Source: Moorena producens 3L (GTDB taxonomy: Bacteria; Cyanobacteriota; Cyanobacteriia; Cyanobacteriales; Coleofasciculaceae). From it: 64,000 nucleotides of DNA. Numbering within the stretch: position 1 is the first letter of the stretch; each line of letters opens with the position of its first letter. Both the position numbers and the translations under genes were made by a program. The stretch is from NCBI RefSeq assembly GCF_000211815.1, contig NZ_GL890840.1, forward strand, positions 378,297-442,296. Direction: 5' to 3'. Under the pieces are notes generated by a model. It did no database searches and had not been told where the DNA came from. It was given only the letters and a program-made list of their open reading frames with translations. Below are positions 45,813-54,162 of the stretch, in pieces.

Positions 45813-46877
45813 ATGACACAAATTTCTACGTCTATCCCCACCGATGATATCCCTCAACTCCCAAAAGCAGAGGTGGAAGATCACCACCATCACCATCCCC
45901 ATCCCCATCACCACCATGGTGATCATAGCCACACCCACGGGGTGATCGACCCCGAAATTGCTAGCTCTGCTCGGGGCATCTGGGCGGTAAAATGGTCTCT
46001 GGTGGGCTTGGTGATCACTGCAATTTTGCAGGCAGTGGTGTTCTGGCTCTCTGGCAGTGTCGCTCTCCTGGCCGATCTAATTCACAACGTGGGGGATGCG
46101 ATGACTGCTGTGCCCTTGGGGGTGGCGTTTCTAGTATCGCGACGCAAGCCAACCGCCAGATTTTCCTATGGCTTTGCTCGATTGGAAGACTTGGCCGGGG
46201 TGATGATTGTGGTGATTGTGCTGTTGAGTGCCGTGATTACCGCCTATGAGTCTGTGGAGCGATTTTACCATCCTCAGCCCCTGCATCATTTGGGAGCCCT
46301 GGCAATTGCGGCCATCGTGGGCTTTATTGGCAACGAAGTTGTGGCTCTTTTCCGGATTCGGGTTGGCCGGGAAATCAATAGCGCTGCCCTGATTGCTGAT
46401 GGGTATCACGCTATGGCTGATGGTCTAGTCAGTCTGGCAGTGTTGGTCAGCGCTGTGGGGGTTGCCCTGGGCTATTCCTGGGCCGATCCCGTGATTGGTT
46501 TAGTGATCACAGCAGTGTTACTAAAAATTGTCTGGGAGTCGGGGCAGACTATTTTTAGTCGTTTGCTGGATGGGGTGGAACCAGAGGTGTTAGAATCCCT
46601 CAACCATGCCATCAATCATGTGCCTGAAGTAGAAGCTGATGCTGTGGCAAACCTTCGACCCCGCTGGCTGGGGCATCGGCTCCATGTCGAGATGGACATC
46701 ATGCTACCACCCACTCTATCTCTTCAGGATACCCAAAGAATTACTAATACTGTTGAGGAGCAACTGAAAGCCGAACTGCCCTATCTAGGTTTGATAGTGG
46801 TTCGCGCTGTACCTTTTACTCAAACGAGGGAATCGGGAATCGGGAATCGGGAATCGGGAGTAGGCAATAGGCAATAG
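45813..46877 (+). CDS. Cation diffusion facilitator (CDF) metal exporter with His-rich N-terminus
   Basis: A 354-residue transporter of Zn2+, Co2+, Ni2+ or similar divalent metals by proton antiport. Residues 22-44 form a His-rich stretch (DHHHHHPHPHHHHGDHSHTH) that may bind metal. Six membrane spans include LVGLVITAILQAVVFWLSGS; the metal site has HNVGD in TM2 and HAMADG in TM5. The cytoplasmic C-terminal domain follows from about residue 255. The last 15 residues (RESGIGNRESGVGNRQ) are translated from a GGGAATC repeat and extend the natural end. It stands alone, in the middle of the sulfatase cluster, and may supply metal homeostasis for secreted metalloenzymes. Confidence 0.88.
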   Translation: MTQISTSIPTDDIPQLPKAEVEDHHHHHPHPHHHHGDHSHTHGVIDPEIASSARGIWAVKWSLVGLVITAILQAVVFWLSGSVALLADLIHNVGDAMTAVPLGVAFLVSRRKPTARFSYGFARLEDLAGVMIVVIVLLSAVITAYESVERFYHPQPLHHLGALAIAAIVGFIGNEVVALFRIRVGREINSAALIADGYHAMADGLVSLAVLVSAVGVALGYSWADPVIGLVITAVLLKIVWESGQTIFSRLLDGVEPEVLESLNHAINHVPEVEADAVANLRPRWLGHRLHVEMDIMLPPTLSLQDTQRITNTVEEQLKAELPYLGLIVVRAVPFTQTRESGIGNRESGVGNRQ

Positions 46878-46904
46878 GCAATAGGCAATAGGCAATAGGC
46901 AATA
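46828..46904. repeat. Heptamer tandem repeats at the 3' end of the CDF gene
   Basis: GGGAATC units (about four) followed by GGCAATA units (about six). The first part is inside the CDF coding region, the second follows its stop. A GTTCCCT tract lies at about 47043-47083 in the same gap. Confidence 0.9.
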
Positions 46905-47129
46905 AAAGATTTCACCAATCATTGAGAAGATTGTTTGACTCAGTGGTGCGTTACGGGAAGGGCTATCTCAACAAGGGCCGACCGTTAAAATCATGGCGAG
47001 CCCTTCCCTAACGCACCCTACGCCTAATCCCTACGCCTAATCCCTGCTCCCTGTTCCCTGTTCCCTGTTCCCTGTTCCCTAAAACCCAAAAAAATGTACC
47101 TCACCTAATTGAACACCGTTATAATTGCC

Positions 47130-48086
47130 ATGCAGGAAACAGCAACAACACTGATTCATCAAGAAACTTCACTGTCTGAAATCCCGGTTAAGAGGGAGGA
47201 TCGACCCAAGCCACTAATTCGGATTTTGCGGGAACCATTGCTGCATTTCCTGGTTTTGGGTGCCTTGCTCTTTGGGCTATATTTTTGGGTTGGTGGTCCA
47301 ACTATCACATCGGATTCTCCCAAGCAAATTGAGGTGTCTGCTGGCACCATTGAGTCTTTGAAAACAACCTGGCAGCGGCAGTGGGGACGAGAGCCCTTGC
47401 CCCAAGAGCTGGAAAGCCTTGTGGATAACTACGTTCGCGATGAAGTACTGTATCAGGAAGCCCTGGCATTGGGGTTAGATCAAAACGACCTGATTGTGCG
47501 GCGACGGGTGGTTCAAAAGATGCAGTTCTTGGTCGAAGATGTGTCGGCTCTGCGGGAACCCTCCGATCAAGTGTTGCAAGCCTATTTAGGGGAGCATGCC
47601 GATCGCTATACTATACCGGGCAAGTTTAGCTTTGCACAGATTTACTTCAGTCGGGAAATGCGGCGCGATCGCACTGATGCGGAAGCCCGTGATCTTCTGA
47701 ATCAGTTGCAAGCCAACCCCAACCTGGAACGGTTCCAGAAGCTAGGGGACCGCTCCATGTTGCCCATAACCTATAATCTAGCCTCAGCTGAGATCCTAAG
47801 CAACACCTTTGGTGGAAGCTTTGGTCAGGAGATGGCTGGGGTTACGGAAAACGGCTGGCAAGGCCCGTTCCATTCCGCTTATGGCAGTCATCTGGTTTAC
47901 GTTAGCGACATTGAACCGGGTCATAACGCTACTTTGGCAGAGGTCAAAAGGGATGTCCGTCGGGACTGGATGAGAGACCAGCGCCAACAGCTGGACGAGC
48001 AGTTCTATCAACAGTTACGCGATCGCTACACGGTTTCCATTGACCAAGATGCCCTCAACCAAGCTATTCAGGAGGAGCAAGGATGA
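47130..48086 (+). CDS. PpiC/parvulin-type peptidyl-prolyl isomerase, membrane-anchored
   Basis: The start is set at ATG 47130 (MQETATTLIHQ), 318 residues; an upstream TTG at 47109 is less likely. An N-terminal span (LLHFLVLGALLFGLYFWVGG) anchors it with the bulk outside the cytoplasm. A SurA/PrsA-like region follows (LVDNYVRDEVLYQEALALGL) and then a parvulin domain (YTIPGKFSFAQIYFSREMRR to GSHLVYVSDIEPG). The enzyme isomerises Xaa-Pro bonds and helps fold exported proteins. It overlaps the HupE-like gene by 4 bases (ATGA), so the two are translationally coupled. In this cluster it likely assists folding of the secreted hydrolases. Confidence 0.82.
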   Translation: MQETATTLIHQETSLSEIPVKREDRPKPLIRILREPLLHFLVLGALLFGLYFWVGGPTITSDSPKQIEVSAGTIESLKTTWQRQWGREPLPQELESLVDNYVRDEVLYQEALALGLDQNDLIVRRRVVQKMQFLVEDVSALREPSDQVLQAYLGEHADRYTIPGKFSFAQIYFSREMRRDRTDAEARDLLNQLQANPNLERFQKLGDRSMLPITYNLASAEILSNTFGGSFGQEMAGVTENGWQGPFHSAYGSHLVYVSDIEPGHNATLAEVKRDVRRDWMRDQRQQLDEQFYQQLRDRYTVSIDQDALNQAIQEEQG

Positions 48087-49117
48087 ACCTAGGGAAATGG
48101 ATTTGTATTGCTCTGTTGGTTTGCCTCGGCCTGGGATGCTATCCCGCCCCCGCCCAGGCTCACGGCTTTCAAACGTCCTACCTGGAACTACGAGAGCAAC
48201 CCTCTGGCCAGGTGGAGGTGGTCTGGAAAACCCCATCAGCCATGAGTTTTGGGGATGAAGGGCTGAGTAGTCCCATGACCATTAGCCCGGTATTTCCCAG
48301 CCACTGCACTGGGGTGACCGTGCCTAAAGTAATGGCTACTCCCACCACCCGTATCACCCGCTGGACATTGGATTGCGGTAAAAACGGATTGGCTGAAGAA
48401 ACCATTGCGTTTCCGGGACTGCTCCAAAGCTCTCTGGAAGTGCTATTGCGGGTGGAATGGGCCGATGGGCACTCCCAAACCACCATGGTGCCCACTGGCG
48501 AAGAGACCTTTGTTATCCCAGAAAAAACCACTGTGTTTGCAGTGGGCCAGACCTACCTCAAACTTGGGGTCGAGCACATTTTCAGCGGCATCGACCACTT
48601 GCTGTTTGTCTTAGGCCTAGTCTTAATAGTCGGACCATCCTGGCGTCTGGTCAAGACCATTACCGCCTTTACCCTCGCCCACAGCATTACCCTCGGTGCA
48701 GCTACCTTAGGTCTTGTGAATGTGCCCCAAGCCCCAGTGGAAGCAGTGATTGCCCTCAGCATTTTGTTCTTAGCTTCGGAGCTGGCCCACAGCCGCCAGG
48801 GTAAACCAGGATTGACTGAGCAATATCCCTGGCTAGTGGCCCTTACCTTTGGACTGCTCCACGGCTTTGGCTTTGCCGGAGCCTTGGCAGAGGTGGGATT
48901 ACCCCCCCAAGACATTCCCCCAGCTCTGTTGTTTTTCAATGTTGGGGTGGAATTAGGACAACTGGCCTTTGTGCTAGTAGTGGTTGCGGTGATGGAGAGC
49001 CTGAAACGGTTTGGTTCAGAGAACTATCCGCGCTGGCTGGGTTGGGTGCCCACCTATAGTATTGGCATTCTGGCATCGTTCTGGTGTTTCCAGCGAGTGG
49101 CAGCTTTTTGGGGGTGA
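48083..49117 (+). CDS. HupE/UreJ-family membrane protein
   Basis: A 344-residue protein with signal peptide (CIALLVCLGLGCYPAPAQA), an extracytoplasmic domain of about 140 residues and a C-terminal half with about six or seven membrane spans: EHIFSGIDHLLFVLGLVLIV, TAFTLAHSITLGAATLGLVN and LTFGLLHGFGFAGALAEVG. The HxxSGIDHLLF, AHSIT and LLHGFGFA motifs are those of the HupE/UreJ group, some members of which transport Ni2+ or Co2+. It overlaps the parvulin gene by 4 bases. The combination of exported N-domain and HupE-like membrane domain is seen in clusters with DUF3604 and sulfatases; whether it transports metal here is inference. Confidence 0.82.
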   Translation: MNLGKWICIALLVCLGLGCYPAPAQAHGFQTSYLELREQPSGQVEVVWKTPSAMSFGDEGLSSPMTISPVFPSHCTGVTVPKVMATPTTRITRWTLDCGKNGLAEETIAFPGLLQSSLEVLLRVEWADGHSQTTMVPTGEETFVIPEKTTVFAVGQTYLKLGVEHIFSGIDHLLFVLGLVLIVGPSWRLVKTITAFTLAHSITLGAATLGLVNVPQAPVEAVIALSILFLASELAHSRQGKPGLTEQYPWLVALTFGLLHGFGFAGALAEVGLPPQDIPPALLFFNVGVELGQLAFVLVVVAVMESLKRFGSENYPRWLGWVPTYSIGILASFWCFQRVAAFWG

Positions 49118-49177
49118 GTTGATCACTTAGCGATCGCAAAAACCAGAAATCTTACCCAAAACGCTCTCTCAGAAAAT

Positions 49178-49244
49178 ATCCTGGCATCTCACAATTACAA
49201 AGTTAGCAATGTCAACAATGTATTGACTGAGTGTAAGTCCAGCA
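49178..49244 (+). promoter_or_regulatory. Shared leader element of DUF3604 gene 1
   Basis: ATCCTGGCATCTCAC and TATTGACTGAGTGTAAGTCC followed by AGCA occur here and, with the same order and slight spacing change, at 51418-51479 before the second DUF3604 gene. TTGACT resembles a -35 box, but no convincing -10 follows at normal spacing. Confidence 0.5.
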
Positions 49245-49305
49245 TTTCCCTCGTTTCAACAGAAACGATTTACCAAACCCTATCTAATTTAAGGAGTAAT
49301 ATCCG

Positions 49306-51402
49306 ATGAAATTGAAGCCTTTACCCCTGAGGATTCGACCCTTGTGGTTGCGAGTCCTCACTGTAGGAGTTCTCAGTCTACTGCTAACGATGGGACAAAT
49401 ACCTATCGCTTCAGCAGAAATTGCTGTACCGCTCCCAGTGGAACGAAAAGCCCTATTCGGGGACCTGCACGTTCACACCAACTACTCCCTCGATAGCTAT
49501 TTTGGAGCCAACCCCAATGGTCCAGAAGAAGCCTACCGCTTTGCCCGAGGGGAGGCGGTTACGATGGCTTCAGGACAATCTCATAAGTTGAAAACTGCCC
49601 TGGATTTCACTGCCTTAACTGATCATGGAGAGTTTTTAGGAGAAATAGCCATCTGTACGATGGATGAAAATTCCCCTTACTATAACTCCGAAAATTGTCA
49701 GCTAGTAAGGGATGCACAAGAAGATATAGACGATGCTGCGGAGGCATATCAAAGATTTGTGATCGGTAAAGAGGATCTTGGGGTTTGTGGTGATAATAAC
49801 GAACTTTGCGAGGAATATACCCCTCTCGTTTGGGAAAAGATCCAAGATGCGGCGACACAGTTCAACGAGCCAGGGGTATTCACCACCTTCAACGCCTATG
49901 AATGGTCTTCTCCTGGCAATGTGGAACCAGGACTTGCGGGGGCAGGTATTCACCGTAATATCATTTTTAGTAATGATAGCGTTCCTGAGACTGTGTTTTC
50001 GGCTTCGGATGTTTCCGACCCATTGAAGTCTTCTCCCAACCCAGAGCATCTGTGGGCTTGGTTGGATACTAACTGTACGGGAGAGTGTGAGGTGATCGTC
50101 ATTCCCCACAACACTAACTTGTCTCAGGGAACTGCTTTTAACCCAACCTACTACGACAACGTTACCCCCATAGATGATGTTCGCGCCAGCACTCAACAAC
50201 GACTAGAGCGACTGGTAGAAGTGATGCAAACCAAAGGGGAGTCCGAGTGCAAAACGGGTTTAGGCAATGTGGATGAACTGTGTAACTTTGAAAAACTCGA
50301 TACCCGTTCCGTTCGGACGGGTCCTTCCTTTCTGATCGAAGGGGCTGCCGTCCAATCCCTAACCACTGCCCCCATCTGTGATGAACTTTTTGAACCAGAT
50401 GGTTGTATTAACAAATATAGCTACATCCGAGAAGGACTCAAAGAAGGTGTCAAACAAGAGGCTAAAATTGGTGTCAACCCCTTTAAGTACGGTTTTGTGG
50501 GCGCGACCGATACCCACAGTGGGGTTCCGTCAAGTGGGGAAGAAGATAATTACCAGGGTAATCATGGTATGGCTGACGATACTCCTCAATACCGATTGGG
50601 GATTGAACAAAGTCCCATTAGTGGTGAACTCGATAACCTTTTGAATAATCCTGGTGGGTTAACAGGAGTTTGGGCTGAAGAAAACACCCGCGACAGTATC
50701 TTTGATGCCTTCCAGCGACGGGAAACCTTTGCCACCAGCGGTCCTCGTATTCAAGTACGACTCTTTGGCGGCTACGAGTTCCCAGAAGATCTCAATCTTC
50801 GAGATGATGCCATCGAGATTGCTTATGGCACTGGCGTTCCCATGGGCAGCGATTTCCCAATCCTTCCCACTGCTGAGGCAGACCCTGAGTTGTTTGTTTG
50901 GGCGATTAAAGATCCTTTGAGTGCTCCCATAGACCGCATCCAAATCATTAAGGGTTGGCTCGGTGATGATGGGGAAACCCATGAAAAGGTCTATGATGTT
51001 GCCTGTTCCGATGACAAACAGCTAAATGAGAATGGCTCATGTCCTGGAAATAAGGCCATACCGAATATTTTTACCTGTAGTTACCCCGAGAATGTGGGAG
51101 ACTCAGAACTCAGTACTGTTTGGCGTGATCCTGAATTTGACCCCAATCAACACGCATTTTACTACGCACGGGTGATCGAAAATTTCACCTGTCGCTGGAG
51201 TAGCTATGATGCGCTCGCCGTTGACAAATCTATCTTCGCCTCTGGTGCTAAACCCTTTATTCGGGAACGGGCCTGGTCTTCCCCGATCTGGTATTCTCCA
51301 GCTATCGAACCTCTGCCTGCCCAACCTGTTGAAAATATGAGCCAGGAAGAATTTTGGAATCGAATCATTCAGGAAATTGAGAAACATTATTCAACCAAAT
51401 GA
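49306..51402 (+). CDS. DUF3604 secreted protein, copy 1
   Basis: A 698-residue exported protein with signal peptide (WLRVLTVGVLSLLLTMGQIP, likely cleaved after IASA). Residue 52 onwards reads FGDLHVHTNYSLDSYF, the HxH metal motif of PHP-like phosphoesterases. Further family motifs are YRFARGEAVT, FTALTDHGEFLGE, NAYEWSSPG, ATDTHSGVPSSGEEDN and TFATSGPRIQVRLFGG. DUF3604 has no established reaction to my knowledge; a metal-dependent phosphodiesterase-like hydrolase is the reasonable inference. The C-terminus EEFWNRIIQEI matches tails of the HAD protein at 44494 and the second DUF3604. Tandem with a paralogue. Confidence 0.85.
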   Translation: MKLKPLPLRIRPLWLRVLTVGVLSLLLTMGQIPIASAEIAVPLPVERKALFGDLHVHTNYSLDSYFGANPNGPEEAYRFARGEAVTMASGQSHKLKTALDFTALTDHGEFLGEIAICTMDENSPYYNSENCQLVRDAQEDIDDAAEAYQRFVIGKEDLGVCGDNNELCEEYTPLVWEKIQDAATQFNEPGVFTTFNAYEWSSPGNVEPGLAGAGIHRNIIFSNDSVPETVFSASDVSDPLKSSPNPEHLWAWLDTNCTGECEVIVIPHNTNLSQGTAFNPTYYDNVTPIDDVRASTQQRLERLVEVMQTKGESECKTGLGNVDELCNFEKLDTRSVRTGPSFLIEGAAVQSLTTAPICDELFEPDGCINKYSYIREGLKEGVKQEAKIGVNPFKYGFVGATDTHSGVPSSGEEDNYQGNHGMADDTPQYRLGIEQSPISGELDNLLNNPGGLTGVWAEENTRDSIFDAFQRRETFATSGPRIQVRLFGGYEFPEDLNLRDDAIEIAYGTGVPMGSDFPILPTAEADPELFVWAIKDPLSAPIDRIQIIKGWLGDDGETHEKVYDVACSDDKQLNENGSCPGNKAIPNIFTCSYPENVGDSELSTVWRDPEFDPNQHAFYYARVIENFTCRWSSYDALAVDKSIFASGAKPFIRERAWSSPIWYSPAIEPLPAQPVENMSQEEFWNRIIQEIEKHYSTK

Positions 51403-51417
51403 TGAAGTAAATCTATG

Positions 51418-51479
51418 ATCCTGGCATCCCACCATGGCTTGGTAGTTTCAAAACCTATTGACTGAGTGTAAGTCCAGCA
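51418..51479 (+). promoter_or_regulatory. Shared leader element of DUF3604 gene 2
   Basis: Repeats ATCCTGGCATCCCAC and TATTGACTGAGTGTAAGTCC with AGCA, as before copy 1 (49178-49244). It lies 186 bases upstream of the ATG. The conserved duplicate suggests a functional leader or promoter. Confidence 0.5.
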
Positions 51480-51664
51480 ACCAAGCGATCGCTTTATAAC
51501 TATTAGAAGCGATCGCAGTTACATAGGGTGCGTGATTATGGCCCAAATCTCTTGCCATCAGCCGAACGCTCCCAATCCATCCTAACGTACCATGCTGTTT
51601 GAGCCATTGGCAGACTCAAACAGCATGATTCAATCAAAAACAATTCTAAAAGGAGTTCATCAAC

Positions 51665-53875
51665 ATGAATCGAACAGTTTCACGTTTGCAAATTCGCAAA
51701 CTATTTATCATAGGGTTGTGTATTTGCTTTCTGATCGGGAACATGCTATTTGTTTCCAACAGTGCCCTGGCAATTTCTTTGCCCCCTGGAGAGTACGAAA
51801 TTCCATATTTCAACCGACCTGTACCCCTTCCGGGAGAAATACCCTACTCCCCTTATGCAGGGCGACCCGATGAGTATCAGCCGAGCCATCCCCAGCAGGT
51901 ATTCTGGGGGGACACCCACCTCCATACCATCTATTCCTTTGATGCGGGTGCAGGTGGAACCACGCTGACCCCCGAAGATTCCTACCGCTTTGCCCGAGGA
52001 GAGGAAGTGACAACCGATGGTGGTCAACCAGTCCAGTTGTCTCGTCCCTTAGATTTCTTGGTGGTAACCGATCACACCGACCAGTTGGGCTCCTTCCAAC
52101 AGTTTGTCGATGACCCCCCACAAGATTGCGGTGACGATCAGCAGCAGATAGATGATTGGCATGAAGCGATCGAAGAAGGCGGAGAGGCCGCAACCAATGC
52201 CGCAACCGAAATCGTCTCAGCCTTCGCTCAAGGCACAGTTCCAGAGTGTATGTTCCAAAGTCCAGAGGAGTTCGGTGCAGCTTGGGAAGATGAAGTGGAT
52301 TGGGCGGAAGAGTTCAACGACCCCCACAAATTTACAGCAGTGATTGGGTATGAGTGGACTTCCCTAGATGCGGGAGACAACCTCCACCGGAATGTCATCT
52401 ACCGTGACAATGGCGACAAAGCAAAGCAGTTGCTCCCCAAGACGACAGAAGATGGCACTGACCCAGAACTGCTCTGGAAGTGGATGGAAACCTATGAAGA
52501 CACAACGGGTGGAGACGTGCTAGCCATACCCCACAATGGCAACTTGAGCAACGGCCAGATGTTTCCTGATCTCGATGCTCGCGGTATGCCCCTAAGCCAC
52601 AGTTATGCCCAGCAGCGACAACGCTGGGAACCTCTCTATGAAGTCATCCAGGTAAAAGGGGCGAGCGAAACCCATCCAGATTTGTCTCCTGATGATGAAT
52701 TTGCCAATTTTGAGGTCTCAGGTTGGGATTACAGTAACTTAGACCTGACTGTACCCAAAACAGATGATATGTACGAGCATGAGTATGCCCGTGCTGCCCT
52801 CAAGAATGGACTGAACTTTGAAGAAAACTTGGGAGCCAATCCCTTCAAATTTGGTCTGGTGGGTTCCAGCGACTTCCACATTGCCTTATCGGCAGCGGAA
52901 GAAGAAAACTATATGGGTAAGATACCTTTTGAGACCCCCAGCCCAAATCGGGCTACAGAGGTTATAAAGACCAGCTCTTTCCAAGATAACGGATATAACG
53001 TTCCGGAGGTGAACCGGCTGGGATGGCAACATGCGGCGGCTGGCTACGTGGGCGTTTGGTCCGAAGCGAACACTCGCGAATCCCTGTTTGATGCCATGGA
53101 ACGTCGGGAAGTTTATGCCACCAGCGGACCACGAATGATAGTTCGCTTCTTTGGTGGTTGGGACTACACGGAAGACGATCTGGAACTCGATCTCGGAGAA
53201 GTTGGCTATGCCAAGGGTGTTCCTATGGGTAGCGATCTGCCTTTGCCTGAACATATCGATCTTAACTTCCCTGAAAAGCTCCCTGAGAATGTGTCGGAAA
53301 AGATCAAAGATATCGTGAACTATGGGGTACAAAAACAGAACCCACCAACCTTTTTAGTAGCTGCATTGAAGGATCCGATTCGGGGGAACCTTGATCGCAT
53401 TCAAATTGTCAAGGGCTGGCTGGAGAATGGCGAAAGCCAGGAAAAAGTTTACGATGTTGTCTGGTCGGGCGATCGCGTCCCCGATGCCACTGGTAAGCTT
53501 CCTGAAGTCGGTGATACAGTTAATACCGAAACAGCAGAATGGACAAATACCATTGGTGCGGTTGAGCTAGCTCAGGTTTGGACAGACCCGGACTTCGATC
53601 CTACCCAAAGGGCATTTTACTACGCCCGGGTACTGGAAATTCCCACCCCCCGTTGGACAGACTACGACAAGGCATTTTACGGTGATGAGTGGTGTGCTGA
53701 AGCAAAGGAAGAAGATCCAACTGCTTGTGATGATATTCCCTTAACCCTACAGGAGCGGGTGTATACTTCTCCGATTTGGTATTCCCCTGAGACTGTAGCT
53801 CAGTTACCTGAAAATCCCGAAGATGGCAGTGATTTTGATTTCTGGAACAGAATAATTCACGAAATTATTCGATAA
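51665..53875 (+). CDS. DUF3604 secreted protein, copy 2
   Basis: A 736-residue paralogue of the preceding gene. Signal peptide: KLFIIGLCICFLIGNMLFVS, ending near ALA. It carries WGDTHLHTIYSFDAGAG (HxH), YRFARGEEVT, FLVVTDHTDQLG, VIGYEWTSLDAGDNLHRN, VGSSDFHIALSAAEEENY and VYATSGPRMIVRFFGG. These metal-binding His/Asp sites are the same as in copy 1. The protein ends DFWNRIIHEIIR, and DNA similarity with the HAD gene at 44494 continues past the stop codon. The enzymatic role is probably hydrolytic but not established. Confidence 0.85.
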   Translation: MNRTVSRLQIRKLFIIGLCICFLIGNMLFVSNSALAISLPPGEYEIPYFNRPVPLPGEIPYSPYAGRPDEYQPSHPQQVFWGDTHLHTIYSFDAGAGGTTLTPEDSYRFARGEEVTTDGGQPVQLSRPLDFLVVTDHTDQLGSFQQFVDDPPQDCGDDQQQIDDWHEAIEEGGEAATNAATEIVSAFAQGTVPECMFQSPEEFGAAWEDEVDWAEEFNDPHKFTAVIGYEWTSLDAGDNLHRNVIYRDNGDKAKQLLPKTTEDGTDPELLWKWMETYEDTTGGDVLAIPHNGNLSNGQMFPDLDARGMPLSHSYAQQRQRWEPLYEVIQVKGASETHPDLSPDDEFANFEVSGWDYSNLDLTVPKTDDMYEHEYARAALKNGLNFEENLGANPFKFGLVGSSDFHIALSAAEEENYMGKIPFETPSPNRATEVIKTSSFQDNGYNVPEVNRLGWQHAAAGYVGVWSEANTRESLFDAMERREVYATSGPRMIVRFFGGWDYTEDDLELDLGEVGYAKGVPMGSDLPLPEHIDLNFPEKLPENVSEKIKDIVNYGVQKQNPPTFLVAALKDPIRGNLDRIQIVKGWLENGESQEKVYDVVWSGDRVPDATGKLPEVGDTVNTETAEWTNTIGAVELAQVWTDPDFDPTQRAFYYARVLEIPTPRWTDYDKAFYGDEWCAEAKEEDPTACDDIPLTLQERVYTSPIWYSPETVAQLPENPEDGSDFDFWNRIIHEIIR

Positions 53876-53898
53876 GTAACTGTTGAATTAAAGTAAGC

Positions 53899-53967
53899 CA
53901 TCAGCTATCAGCTATCAGCTATCAGCTATCAGCTATCAGCTATCAGCTATCAGCTATCAGCTATCAG
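53899..53967. repeat. Heptamer tandem repeat (CAGCTAT)~10
   Basis: Ten near-perfect 7-bp units after the second DUF3604 gene, inside a sequence that ends GCTGAATGCTTAC (54044-54056), related to the GTAAGCAT family. Confidence 0.9.
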
Positions 53968-54162
53968 TCAAAAAATTGTGGCTAGACTACGAGAATGTCT
54001 GACGGCACCTCAAGCAGCGTTAGCTTTTAGCTCACGGCTGACGGCTGAATGCTTACGGGATTAGAAATAGGTGGTCGTTGTTTGGTATTGCAACGGCCAC
54101 ATATCGCATAAAAAAAGCCAATAACTTGATAGATTAAACAAGGCACAAATTAGGTATATAAA

